Source: Hydrogenispora ethanolica
GTDB taxonomy: Bacteria > Bacillota > UBA4882 > UBA8346
Assembly (NCBI RefSeq): GCF_004340685.1
Contig: NZ_SLUN01000007.1
Coordinates: 106,824 to 170,823 of the forward strand
DNA: 64,000 nucleotides
Reading direction: 5' to 3'
The stretch's first letter is position 1, and the number at the start of each line of letters is the position of its first letter. The position numbers were made by a program, and so were the translations under genes. Shown here piece by piece: positions 51,242-60,155 of this stretch. The notes beneath the pieces were generated by a model. The model saw only the letters and a program-made list of their open reading frames with translations, was not told the origin of the DNA and did not search any database.

Positions 51242-52369
51242 CTAATAGCTGAAGAAAACGTGGTTGCCGATGACGGTGGTCACCGGATGGGAACGGACCC
51301 ATTGATTGGTGGTTTTGTCGGGGTTATAGAATCCGTTCGCGCCGTAGCTTGGATCCCAGCCGGAGACCGCCGACTGGACCGCCCGAATCGCGCTGGATGA
51401 CGCCGCAAGGTTGATCCGGCCGTCCAACACCGGGCTGTACTGATAGCTGCCGTTGTCCACCTGGTAGATGATTCCGGAAATGGTCTTCGGATAACGCGAG
51501 TCGCGCAAGCGGTTTAAGATGGTGGCGGCTACCGCGACTTGTCCGCTGAACGGTTCGCCGTCGGATTCGGCGGTCACCAGGCGGGCCAACAGATCCAGAT
51601 CATTTTGGCTTAAGGTGTAATTGTAATAACTGGTACCCGAGTTGCCCGAGGGGCTGCCCGGTATCTGCAGCGTCTGGCCTGGCGAAAGCGAATCCCCGCT
51701 CAGATTATTGGCCTGGCGGAGCGCGTCCACCGTGGTCCCGTATTTTTGGGCGATCAAATACAAGCTATCGCCGCTCTGGACCGTGTAAGTGGTTCCGCTG
51801 CTACCCGGGTTGCTGCTCCCTCCGGCCGGAATTTTGAGCGATTGCCCGACTTGCAGGTTGGTTCCGGAGATGCCATTGGCGCTCTGCAAAGCGGCAACGG
51901 TTGTCCCATATCTTTGGGCGATCAGATACAGCGTGTCCCCGGCTTGAACCCGATAGGTAGTGCCCGATCCGGAACCGGAGGAGGTCGGAATGATCAGCTG
52001 TTGACCGACCATCAGGGAATTGCCTGAGAGGTTATTGGCGCTCCGCAACGCATCGATGGATACTCCGTAGCGCTGGGAAAGCAGGTATAAAGTATCTCCG
52101 GCGCGAACTGTATAGGAAGAACCCGAACCGGAATTGGAATTCTTCCCCGCGCCTCCGGTAGCGATTTTGAGCGCTTGTCCGGGGTAAATCTCGGTGGATG
52201 AAAGTCCATTCGCTTGTTGCAGGGCAGCGGCGGTGGTTCCGTAACGCGCTGCGATGGTATAGAGTGAGTCGCCTGACTTCACATAATAAGTTTGTCCCCA
52301 AGTTGCTTGCGCTGTCAGAACGATCGAACCGGAAACCAGGATCGAAACTAGAACCTTTTTAAACTGCAC
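51242..52369 (-). CDS. LysM-repeat cell-wall hydrolase (SleB/CwlJ type)
   Basis: 375 residues from GTG 52369 (AGGGAG upstream). A Sec signal peptide (VLVSILVSGSIVLTAQATWG) precedes four LysM repeats of about 45 residues (Y.V..GD(S/T)LY.(I/L)A.(R/K)YGT) in the first 245, joined by Ser/Gly linkers. The C-terminal Hydrolase_2 domain has LVTAESDGEPFSGQVAVAA (Glu probably catalytic) and ILNRLRDSRYPKTISGIIYQ. SleB/CwlJ enzymes open the spore cortex during germination; similar vegetative enzymes remodel the wall. It is secreted and binds glycan through LysM. Together with LonC it supports sporulation. The four LysM units are close paralogues. Confidence 0.88.
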   Translation of the reverse strand: MQFKKVLVSILVSGSIVLTAQATWGQTYYVKSGDSLYTIAARYGTTAAALQQANGLSSTEIYPGQALKIATGGAGKNSNSGSGSSYTVRAGDTLYLLSQRYGVSIDALRSANNLSGNSLMVGQQLIIPTSSGSGSGTTYRVQAGDTLYLIAQRYGTTVAALQSANGISGTNLQVGQSLKIPAGGSSNPGSSGTTYTVQSGDSLYLIAQKYGTTVDALRQANNLSGDSLSPGQTLQIPGSPSGNSGTSYYNYTLSQNDLDLLARLVTAESDGEPFSGQVAVAATILNRLRDSRYPKTISGIIYQVDNGSYQYSPVLDGRINLAASSSAIRAVQSAVSGWDPSYGANGFYNPDKTTNQWVRSHPVTTVIGNHVFFSY

Positions 52370-52703
52370 ATTCTCAGCTCCCTTTTTGTCCGTAGTGATC
52401 CACGGCGGGCAAAAAGTGTTGGCTGCCAATATTGCTGGGTTTGGGCTGCGTCTGAAGCTGTGTCCGTTAGTAAACCGTGGTAAAATGAATTGCCGCGCTG
52501 GAAACGATGACCTGCATATTCAGGTGTTTTCCATAGCTAGCAGATTCTTTACCGGCTGGAAGTCTCCTTGTGGGAATGAGTGGCAGTTCCAACGGTACCC
52601 GTTCCTGGCTGTTTTGGAACTTATTGGTTTTTGGGCGGGATGGGGCAAAAGGGGATCGTTTGAGTGCCGACCCCCGATTACGCGAGAAGCGCGGGAGAAG
52701 CGG
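52370..52703. other. Gene-free stretch
   Basis: The leader of the minus-strand hydrolase gene and the region after the hypothetical gene at 52704. No further gene or hairpin stands out. Confidence 0.4.
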
Positions 52704-53081
52704 TCAGTAGAGATTGGGAAGCCGATTCGCCAGGCGGACGCAGCGAAAAATATCCGCGACCAGCGCGGGAGCGATCGGAAAGTGGCGGGATTCGGGATCG
52801 GCCGCCAGATGCTGAAAGAGATGTTCCGAATCACGGATCAATTGCGACAAAAAGTAGGCGAAGTTCAGCGACCAGTGATAGCCCTCCCAGGAATTGGCGG
52901 GGCGGATGGATAACAGCATTTGTAAATGGTCGGCCAGGGCCTCAAATTGACGCAGATCCCGGTCAACCGGATCCGGCGCCGGGACGCGCTGACCCGATCG
53001 CGCCATTATCCGTAGCAGCTCCAGCATGGCTGTGACCCAGGCTTCGGCGGATTCTTGGATCGAACGGTTGGCTGAGTTCAT
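52704..53081 (-). CDS. Hypothetical helical protein
   Basis: 125 residues, predicted almost entirely helical: ESAEAWVTAMLELLRIMARSG, then LRQFEALADHLQMLLSIR and FAYFLSQLIRDSEHLFQHL. No Cys, signal peptide or membrane segment. ATG 53081 follows GGGGGAAT on the minus strand, and the frame fills the space well, so it is probably real. I do not recognise the family. It lies between a cell-wall hydrolase on the same strand and a divergent REC-HDOD gene. Confidence 0.6.
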   Translation of the reverse strand: MNSANRSIQESAEAWVTAMLELLRIMARSGQRVPAPDPVDRDLRQFEALADHLQMLLSIRPANSWEGYHWSLNFAYFLSQLIRDSEHLFQHLAADPESRHFPIAPALVADIFRCVRLANRLPNLY

Positions 53082-53320
53082 GGCGATTCCCCCAAAAATA
53101 TTGGTACTTTAGCATATTCAGCCCGCTACCGCCGGGGTGAATAAGAATCGCTCCCTTGGCGGGGACGGGCGGGCGGTTTTTTACTGAATGAGAGCATTGC
53201 ATAATTAATAAAAAACTTTTTTCCGGCCGCAGGGCTTGTTGCGGTAATTGTGCAATTCTCCGCAATGGAACGTTTCTCGGGGTTTTCAAAGGATAAATTT
53301 GAATGAGACGAAGGTAGCCA

Positions 53321-54559
53321 ATGAACAAGCAGATTTTATTCGTGGATGATGAGGCGGCGAGCCTTGAAAGGGTCAAACAGGAGCTGAACGGGGTTTTTCC
53401 CGATTGGGAAGGCGAATATGCCCCAAGCGCCGAAGCGGCTCTGGCGTTATTGGGCGAGCGTTCTTTTGCGGTCGTGGTGGTCGATTTCGAGATCGCGCGC
53501 CGGGAGAACTCCAAGCTCCTGCATGTGCTCATGAAACGGCATCCGGAGACGATCCGGGTCATCGCCGCCGCCAGTGCGGCCAGGGCTCAGGTCATGCGGA
53601 TCACCAAAGCGGCGCATCGTTTTTTAGCCAAGCCGATTCAACTGGACGTATTAAAGTGTATTATCGAACGGAACCTCAAGTATCGAGAGCTTCTCCGGAA
53701 CAAGACCTTGATCCGCTTGACGACCGGCGTCGGGAAACTGCCGAGTTTTCCGCCGCTCTATTACCAGATCCTTCGCGAACTGCAGTCGCCCGAGGGTTCC
53801 CTGCGTAAAGTCGGTCAGATGGTCGCCGAAGACGTGGCGTTGACCGCCAAGGTTTTGCAGGTGGTGAATTCCGCTTATTTTGGCTTATCCCGCAAGATTA
53901 TGACCCCGCAACAAGCCGTCGCCCTATTGGGTTTGGACGTGTTGCGGGCGCTGGTGGTTTATACGTATGCCTTCGCCAATTTCAAAGTCCATCCCAAGCT
54001 GGAGGATTTCTCCGTCAAACGCCTTTCCCAGCACAGCCTGCTCGTGGGCAAGCTGGCCCAGGCCCTGGCCCATGAGGAACAGGCCGATAAAAGCCTGGAA
54101 GAGGAGTCGCTCAGCGCCGGGATCCTGCATGATATCGGGAAACTGGTCTTGATTCAATCGCCGGATCAATACCTGGAAGCGCTCAATTACAGTCAGGCCC
54201 GGGGTTGCAGCGATTTCTTGGCCGAATACGAGGTTTTCGGAGCCTCCCATGCCGAGGTCGGAGCCTATCTGCTGGGATTATGGGGCATCCCGGAACCGGT
54301 GGTGTTGGCGGTGGCTTTTCATCATCATCCATCCAAACTCATGGAGGACGGCTTTGGCGCCTTAACCACCATCCACGCGGCCAATGCGCTGGTGAATGCC
54401 GACTCCGCCGGTAATGCCGACTCCGCCGGTAATGCCGGCGATATCCCGGGGCTGGATCTCTTTTACCTGACGCAGATCGGAAAACGCAACCAAATGGCGA
54501 AATGGTTGCCGCTGGCGCGGAAAGTCATGGAGGATAGCGCGGATCTCCGCTTGATTTAA
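53321..54559 (+). CDS. Response-regulator receiver fused to an HDOD domain
   Basis: 412 residues. The receiver domain (1-125) has the acidic pair VDDE, phospho-acceptor Asp in VVVVDFEIARR and Lys in RFLAKPI. The HDOD domain (about 140-345) has TTGVGKLPSFPPLYYQIL at its start and ILHDIGKL inside. HDOD proteins are signalling modules linked to c-di-GMP, chemotaxis and stress, usually without phosphohydrolase activity. An 18-base tandem repeat at 54395-54430 encodes NADSAG twice near the C-terminus. The gene is alone; its stop TAA starts a dispersed repeat. Confidence 0.9.
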   Translation: MNKQILFVDDEAASLERVKQELNGVFPDWEGEYAPSAEAALALLGERSFAVVVVDFEIARRENSKLLHVLMKRHPETIRVIAAASAARAQVMRITKAAHRFLAKPIQLDVLKCIIERNLKYRELLRNKTLIRLTTGVGKLPSFPPLYYQILRELQSPEGSLRKVGQMVAEDVALTAKVLQVVNSAYFGLSRKIMTPQQAVALLGLDVLRALVVYTYAFANFKVHPKLEDFSVKRLSQHSLLVGKLAQALAHEEQADKSLEEESLSAGILHDIGKLVLIQSPDQYLEALNYSQARGCSDFLAEYEVFGASHAEVGAYLLGLWGIPEPVVLAVAFHHHPSKLMEDGFGALTTIHAANALVNADSAGNADSAGNAGDIPGLDLFYLTQIGKRNQMAKWLPLARKVMEDSADLRLI

Positions 54560-54687
54560 AAGCGTTGTGATAAACCCTGTCCGAAGGCCAGGGTGAACAC
54601 AAAAGCTCAGAAAAGCAAGTGATAAAGTCGTTTTTAGTCCATTGAAAGCATGATTTCCGAATTTGAGGACTTTACACATGGCTTTTA
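54557..54687 (+). repeat. Dispersed ~130-bp element, single copy (locus E)
   Basis: Same arms as locus A. The first TAA is the stop codon of the REC-HDOD gene. The core is close to those at 28123-28381. The right arm has TTTACACATGG where other copies have TTTATCACATGG. Confidence 0.9.
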
Positions 54688-54712
54688 AGTCTTTTGCCAG
54701 TGAATCCGATGC

Positions 54713-54740
54713 AGAGGCGGCTTGAAGCCGCCTCTTTTTT
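54713..54740 (+). terminator. Terminator after the REC-HDOD gene and its repeat
   Basis: AGAGGCGGCT and AGCCGCCTCT pair around TGA, followed by six T. It also stands close to the end of the convergent PBP1A gene. Confidence 0.88.
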
Positions 54741-54779
54741 GTCAACTTTCCCTTATGGATGAGGAGTTGAAAAATTCTT

Positions 54780-56897
54780 TCAGCGGCGGAAGAATTTCCG
54801 CAGCCATCGAAAGATTGAAAAATGTTTGGGGCAGAGCTCGCAGGTCTGGGAAGGTTGTTCTCCCAGCCGGAAGTCCCGTTCTTCAAGCTCCTTGCAGTAG
54901 GGCGAGGGAAGCAAGCCGGAACGCTTGCAGACTTGCAGCCGGATGAAGCGGTGCTTGTCGCAATACGTTGTGGGTTCGGTACCCGTCAGGAAGTATTCGG
55001 TGGCGGCGGGGCAGAAGGCGGTGGCCCGAAGCCCCGTTTCTTTGCAAATAGTAACCTTGGCGACTTGGTCGGGAATCACGAAATCCCGGAGCGGGGCTCC
55101 GGCCAGCGCTTGGTTCATAAAATCGGCCCAGATGGGCGCAGCCACTCGGTTGGCGGCGCCGGGCAGCGGCCGCTCGTTGCGGTCGCATCCCACATAGACG
55201 CAGGCTAACAAGTCCGGGGTATAACCGATAAACCAGGCATCCCGGTTCTGTTCGGTGGTGCCGGTTTTGCCAGCCGCCGGACGGCGGATCAGCTGTTGAA
55301 GGTTGGCGGCGGTCCCGCCGTCGCGCAGCACCCCGGTCATGGCTTGGGTAATCAGATAGGCGATGCCGGGGGAGACGACTTTCTTAAATTGGGTGGGCGC
55401 TTGGTAAATGACCCGGCCTTGCGGGTCGAGGATCCGGCGAATAGCGGTCGGGGCAATCTTGTAACCGCTATTGGCCAGCGGCAGATAGGCTCCGGTCAAT
55501 TCCAGCGGCGTCATTTCGCCGGTCCCCAGCGCCAGTGAGAGGTGGCGGGGGAGCCGCGACTCAATTCCCAAGGTTTTGGCAAAACCGATGATAGCGGGGA
55601 TCCCCAGTTGTTCCAAGAGTTTCACCGCGACCACATTGCTGGAACAGGCCAGCGCTTCACGCAGCGTCAGCAGGCCGCTGGCAGCGGCGTTCTGATCGTC
55701 GGTGGGGAAATAGCGCCGGGATCCGTCCCGGTATAATTTGGGTGAGCGGTCAATTTTGCTGGCCAAGGTGTAGCCGCGGCCCAGCGCTTCGGCATACAGG
55801 AGCGGCTTGAAAGAAGAACCGGGTTGGCGCCGGGCTTGCGTTGCCCGGTTGAACTGTGATTTGTCGAAATCGGTCCCGCCCACCAGCGCCCGGATTTCAC
55901 CATTGGACGGATCGACGGCGATCAATGCCCCTTGCGGCTGGGAGAGCCCTTTTTCGTCCTCCAGCAGGCGCGGCAGTCCTTTTCCGAGCGCCCGCTCGGC
56001 TTGGTCTTGAAGTCTGGGATCGAGCGTGGTCTCGATCCGCAATCCGCCGGTCTCCAAGATGCCGGGATCCTTCGGGAACAGCTTCGCGATTTCTTCCTGG
56101 AGCAGCAGCATAAAATAGGGAGCCGGCCGGGGTTTGGCTCTCAGGCCGGCCAGGCGCAACGGTTGGCTGCGGAACCGTTTGGCCGCGGTGCGGCTGATGT
56201 ATCGGCATTCAACCATGCGCTCCAGGACTTGGGCGATCCGCCGCTGTGCGTCCTCAGGATGCAGGTAGGGCGAGTAGTAGGCCGGTCCTTTGGGCAATCC
56301 GGCCAACAGCGCCAGCTCGGCCTGGTTGAGCTGCTTCATTTCCCGGCCGAAATAGGTTTGGGCCGCCACTTTGATGCCGTAGGCGCCGTGGCCGAAGTAG
56401 ATCTGGTTTAGATACAGCTCCAGAATCTGGTCTTTGGAAAGGCTCAACTCCAGTTTGATGGCATAGAAAAGCTCCTTGATCTTGCGGAGCAGCGTCCGCC
56501 GCTGATCAAGATAAGCGTTTTTGACCAGTTGCTGAGTGATGGTGCTGCCGCCCTGTTCGAGCCGGCCGCGCGTCAGATCGTGAATGGCCGCCTTGAGAAT
56601 CCGGCCGAGATTGACGCCGTGGTGTTGATAGAACCGGTGATCTTCGGTGGCTAAAAAGGCTTGGCTGAGGAAGGAGGGGACTTCGCTCAGGCGAATCGGC
56701 AGCCGGTTTTGGATGTAGAAGGTAGTGACCAGGTGATTATCTCTATCCAATACCTCCGAGGCGGCCGGCAGCTGCGGCGGCGGCACCGGCAGGCCGAGGG
56801 CGACGAGCAGCGTTCCCAGGACAACCACCACGGCTACCAGAAGGACGGTATTCCAGTTTGAATGGGTCCAATGCGCCGGCCGCGGCAGTTTAAACAC
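54780..56897 (-). CDS. Bifunctional penicillin-binding protein 1A
   Basis: 705 residues from GTG 56897 (AAGGGGAG 6 bases upstream). One transmembrane anchor (about 15-40) precedes the GT51 transglycosylase domain, with catalytic Glu in ATEDHRFYQHHG and RLEQGGSTITQQLVKN. The transpeptidase domain has SxxK in PGSSFKPLLYAEAL, SSN in ACSSNVVAVKL and AAGKTGTTEQN. It polymerises and cross-links peptidoglycan outside the inner membrane. The last 110 residues carry eight Cys in repeated 'C..(S/T)GL....C' units (VTICKETGLRATAFC, LQVCKRSGLLPSPYC, then CELC), a tail seen in some clostridial PBPs and perhaps disulfide- or metal-bound. Confidence 0.95.
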   Translation of the reverse strand: MFKLPRPAHWTHSNWNTVLLVAVVVVLGTLLVALGLPVPPPQLPAASEVLDRDNHLVTTFYIQNRLPIRLSEVPSFLSQAFLATEDHRFYQHHGVNLGRILKAAIHDLTRGRLEQGGSTITQQLVKNAYLDQRRTLLRKIKELFYAIKLELSLSKDQILELYLNQIYFGHGAYGIKVAAQTYFGREMKQLNQAELALLAGLPKGPAYYSPYLHPEDAQRRIAQVLERMVECRYISRTAAKRFRSQPLRLAGLRAKPRPAPYFMLLLQEEIAKLFPKDPGILETGGLRIETTLDPRLQDQAERALGKGLPRLLEDEKGLSQPQGALIAVDPSNGEIRALVGGTDFDKSQFNRATQARRQPGSSFKPLLYAEALGRGYTLASKIDRSPKLYRDGSRRYFPTDDQNAAASGLLTLREALACSSNVVAVKLLEQLGIPAIIGFAKTLGIESRLPRHLSLALGTGEMTPLELTGAYLPLANSGYKIAPTAIRRILDPQGRVIYQAPTQFKKVVSPGIAYLITQAMTGVLRDGGTAANLQQLIRRPAAGKTGTTEQNRDAWFIGYTPDLLACVYVGCDRNERPLPGAANRVAAPIWADFMNQALAGAPLRDFVIPDQVAKVTICKETGLRATAFCPAATEYFLTGTEPTTYCDKHRFIRLQVCKRSGLLPSPYCKELEERDFRLGEQPSQTCELCPKHFSIFRWLRKFFRR

Positions 56898-56965
56898 AGG
56901 GAACTCCCCTTTGCAGGCTGATTCAGAGAATTTCAAATTACCATAAGATTCCTTTCGCAATACAA

Positions 56966-56993
56966 TATATAGTGAGTAGCCCGGATATATCAA
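56966..56993 (-). promoter_or_regulatory. Promoter of the PBP1A gene
   Basis: On the minus strand TTGATA, a 16-base spacer and TATATA, about 70 bases before the GTG start. Confidence 0.5.
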
Positions 56994-57334
56994 TCAATAT
57001 ATTGTGGTGCGAAGCTTTTTCCGAAGAGATTTGAAATTCTCTCGCTTGTTAACTCCAGTCCATTCGGAAAGAATGCCGGAATTCAAGTTCATCGTATATA
57101 ATATGCCCCCGGTGGTAAATTTTATGAAACGGCAGGGAATTGGGGAATGATGTGGAAGCAATGATGATAGGATGACTTTCGCAGAGAAAAAAGCAAACAA
57201 AGCCATAGATACATAAGCAAAAAGAAAAAAAAGAAAGTTAGCTTGACAAACGGCCTAAAAGCAGAACTGATATTGAATATTGAGGGGGAAAAACTTATGG
57301 ATGCTTGTTCCTTTGGCCCACGGTTCCGGCGGCG

Positions 57335-57364
57335 GGTTACTTTTTTAGCGGTAAAAAAGTAACC
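57335..57364. repeat. 13-bp perfect hairpin in the intron-flanking region
   Basis: GGTTACTTTTTTA pairs with TAAAAAAGTAACC around GCGG. It follows a TTGACA (57243-57248) and a short 21-codon frame with a ribosome-binding site (ATG 57297). No real gene is seen from 56994 to 57939. Confidence 0.65.
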
Positions 57365-57498
57365 AAAAAACCGTTGGAACCTACGGATTTCAAGCCTCCC
57401 TCATTCATCCCGGTTCTAGAACGTCTTCGCCATCCCTGGCCATCTGTCTGGCAACCAGGTCATGGCTTCCGTTCCCGACCGCTGTTTTTCATCCTCCT

Positions 57499-57598
57499 AT
57501 GCAACGACATTATCGTAAATCACATGATTTGCGAAAAAACGGTAAAGCGTTCGTTATTTTCGCAAATCATCTATACTCGAGGAATAATGTCGTTGCAT
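57499..57598. repeat. 100-bp nested palindromic element
   Basis: The outer arms ATGCAACGACATTAT / ATAATGTCGTTGCAT (57499-57513, 57584-57598) and inner arms ATGATTTGCGAAAA / TTTTCGCAAATCAT (57524-57537, 57557-57570) are both perfect, separated by unpaired 10- and 13-base bulges. It looks like a MITE or a structured RNA. Only one copy is seen in the window. Confidence 0.75.
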
Positions 57599-57939
57599 TG
57601 GAAAAGAAGCGGCGCCGACTCCCTCCATGGAGACGGTTGCTATTTTGTCTTTTCTGGTTTTTAATCAAACTCAAAAGTCGTTAGAAGCTCTTAGCTTACG
57701 AAACAGTAACCGCCTTCAGGGAAGAAGGCGGACGCCGCATATTTTCGTGGATGAAAAACCTGCGGTCGTCAGCGGAAGCCTACACTTGGTTGCCAGTCGG
57801 AATGCCAGGGATGGCGGCGGCATGCTAGAACCCCGGATGAATGAGGAGGTGTTGGAACCTCGGTTCTCAGGGGCAGGACGCCCTAAAGATGAGGCCCCAT
57901 GGATGGAAAAGGCCGAATCCAACTGGGCGGAATCCAAAG

Positions 57940-59820
57940 GTGCGCGGAGCGAAGCTCTGCGGTTTCAGAAGGTGAAATTCCAACCCCGGAAAGGCCCAGC
58001 CAGCCACCGGGAATCGAGTCTTGAGTTGTGGAAAGCAATGACCATAACTAAGCGTAGACAGAGCGAACGACAGACCGTAACGAAAGTGAAGCCATCGAGC
58101 CCCGTTAAACCCGTAAAGTGGATGCCGACCGGCTCTTTGGACTGGGAAGGCAACAGTAGATGCGGGACAAAGGCGACTGCATCGGAGAATCCATCGGGGT
58201 CCAAGAGCACGGTATGCCGCGAAAAGGAACCGCAGGGAACTCTGGAAGCCCAATGGCTCTCAAAGAGAGAAACGGAAGCGAAGGATAAAGCAGAGCAACC
58301 GCGCATGCCATTGGGAGGCGGACTTACTCGTAGTACCAATGAAGTAAGGTAATGCTTACAGAGGGAAGGAAGTAAGACAGAAGGAAAGCAAACAAGGGAA
58401 ACATGACCATACCCGAGATGGAGGAACCATGTTAACAGAACTTGCAGAGCTAGGCCAAAGAGCAAGAAAGCACAAACGAATCACCAATGCAGTAAATTTT
58501 CTCAACCTTAACTTATTAGCCACAGCGTTTCATTCATTAAAACGAGACGCGGCCGTCGGAGTGGACGGAGTAACCTACAAAGATTACGAAAACAATCTTA
58601 AAGACAATCTCCAAGACCTGTACCAGCGAGTAAGAACGCAGAAATATCAAGCGCCGCCCGTAAGAAGAGTCTATATACCCAAAGGCAACGGCAAACAGCG
58701 CCCAATAGGAATCGGGACACTTGAAGATAGAATCGTACAAAAGGCAGTCGCCTGGATGCTAAGTGTCATATACGAAATGGACTTTCAAGAGTGTTCCCAT
58801 GGATTCAGACCAAAACGCAGTTGCCACACAGCCCTAAAGAGGCTATACGAAGTGCTAATAGAACGGAACAGTAGATACGTGGTGGAAGCGGATGTGAAAG
58901 GGTGCTTCGATAACGTAAATCACGAATGGTTACGGAAATTCCTACGGCACAGGATAGCCGACAAGGGAATGTTAAGGTTGGTTGATAAATGGCTGAAAGC
59001 GGGAGTCATGGAGAATGGGGTTCTTATCCGCAACGAAGACGGAGTTCCCCAAGGCGGACCGGTCAGTCCGGTATTAGCAAATATCTATCTCCACTATGTA
59101 CTGGACCTATGGTTTGAATTAAGGTTTGTGAAGGAGTGTAAAGGCAAGGCAAGTCTAACGCGATACGCGGACGATTTCGTGGCGGTGTTTGAAGAACAGC
59201 AAGATGCCAAGAGATTCCGGGCAGAACTTGATAAACGTTTTACAGCCTTCGCACTGGAGATTGCGCCGGAGAAGACCCGTGTCATAGCTTTCGGAAGATA
59301 TGCCCTATATTATCTAGCCAAGCAAAACAAACGACCGGAGAGTTTTGATTTTCTGGGATTCACCCATTACTGCGCGAGAAGCAGAAAGGGAATGGTGATA
59401 ATATCCAGGAAACCCGCCAAGAAAAGACGGGAAAGATTCATCAAGAGAATCAAACTATGGCTATTGCAAAATAGACATCTACCGGTCAGAAAACAACAAA
59501 CCCATCTAAAAGAAGCATTGATAGGGCACTACCAATATTATGGGTTGAGAAATTGTACAAACAGTCTTTCTGGTGTACGGGAAAGAATCAAGAAATACTG
59601 GAAACAATCGCTGGTTAAACGAAGCCAGAAAGCCAATCGAACCTGTACATGGGAGATACTGAATGCTAAAGAGTGGTTCCAGTTACCGAGACCGCGGGTA
59701 TATAACCCAACAGTCTAAGGGCCAACATGTTCGAAGGCCGAAACCAACTGTGGGAGCCCGGTGCGGGAAAACTGCACGCCGGGTTCTGACCGGGGGGAGG
59801 CGGGCGACTGCCTCTCCTAC
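57940..59820 (+). mobile_element. Group II intron with reverse transcriptase ORF
   Basis: The 5' end GTGCGC (57940-57945) is followed by a GGAGC-gaa-GCTCT stem and the AGAAGGTGAAATTCC stretch of domain I. About 490 bases of ribozyme precede the ORF (58429-59718, domain IV). Domain V lies at 59754-59786, starting GAGCCCGG and ending GCCGGGTTC. A domain VI stem (59790-59818) leads to a 3' end in AC at 59820. All parts needed for splicing appear present. The flanking exons show no recognisable gene. Confidence 0.88.
58429..59718 (+). CDS. ltrA: Group II intron reverse transcriptase/maturase without endonuclease domain
   Basis: 429 residues. Reverse-transcriptase blocks are visible: VGVDGVTYKDYE, YIPKGNGKQRPIGIGTLEDR, HGFRPKRSCHTAL, ADVKGCFDNVNHEWL and PQGGPVSPVLANIYLH. 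The catalytic TRYADDFV (Tyr246, Asp248, Asp249) follows, then the maturase X domain (about 320-410). The C-terminus ends at RPRVYNPTV with no HNH endonuclease, so mobility probably uses nascent DNA at replication forks or single-stranded targets. It helps splice and reverse-splice its host intron. ATG 58429 lies in domain IV after a weak GGAGGAA. Confidence 0.95.
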   Translation: MLTELAELGQRARKHKRITNAVNFLNLNLLATAFHSLKRDAAVGVDGVTYKDYENNLKDNLQDLYQRVRTQKYQAPPVRRVYIPKGNGKQRPIGIGTLEDRIVQKAVAWMLSVIYEMDFQECSHGFRPKRSCHTALKRLYEVLIERNSRYVVEADVKGCFDNVNHEWLRKFLRHRIADKGMLRLVDKWLKAGVMENGVLIRNEDGVPQGGPVSPVLANIYLHYVLDLWFELRFVKECKGKASLTRYADDFVAVFEEQQDAKRFRAELDKRFTAFALEIAPEKTRVIAFGRYALYYLAKQNKRPESFDFLGFTHYCARSRKGMVIISRKPAKKRRERFIKRIKLWLLQNRHLPVRKQQTHLKEALIGHYQYYGLRNCTNSLSGVRERIKKYWKQSLVKRSQKANRTCTWEILNAKEWFQLPRPRVYNPTV

Positions 59821-60155
59821 CGGAACGGTGTCCCACTACACCCTTTGGTCCTGGGGTCAGGACATGGAAGTCCAAAAAATCGGCTTTGCCAGGAAGGCGA
59901 TAAAAGCCGATGGTGTGGGGCAGGAATAGTCCCCATCGACCCTCAGTCACTTACTCATTTGTTTGTTTTTTTACATGGAAGCCCAATCACTTATTTTTAT
60001 ATATGTCAAGATAATTGTCATGATGCTATACCCAATGACTGCGAGGGTTTACTGGTATATTTGACCTGCGAAAGTTGAGTTAGAAAACAATTGCGAGGCG
60101 ACCCGGGCCGTCTCGCGCGCCGGAGAACGGCAAATCCACCGGGGGCGGAGGCTGC
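59821..60155. other. 3' intron flank, no gene seen
   Basis: It holds the hairpin ATCGGCTTT/AAAGCCGAT (59879-59887, 59903-59911) and AT-rich sequence before rmuC. I cannot identify the gene or element into which the intron inserted. Confidence 0.4.

Noticed and set aside
57305..57664. 119-residue protein upstream of the group II intron
   Set aside because: It crosses the hairpin at 57335 and the nested palindrome; no motif, and no ribosome-binding site at its start.
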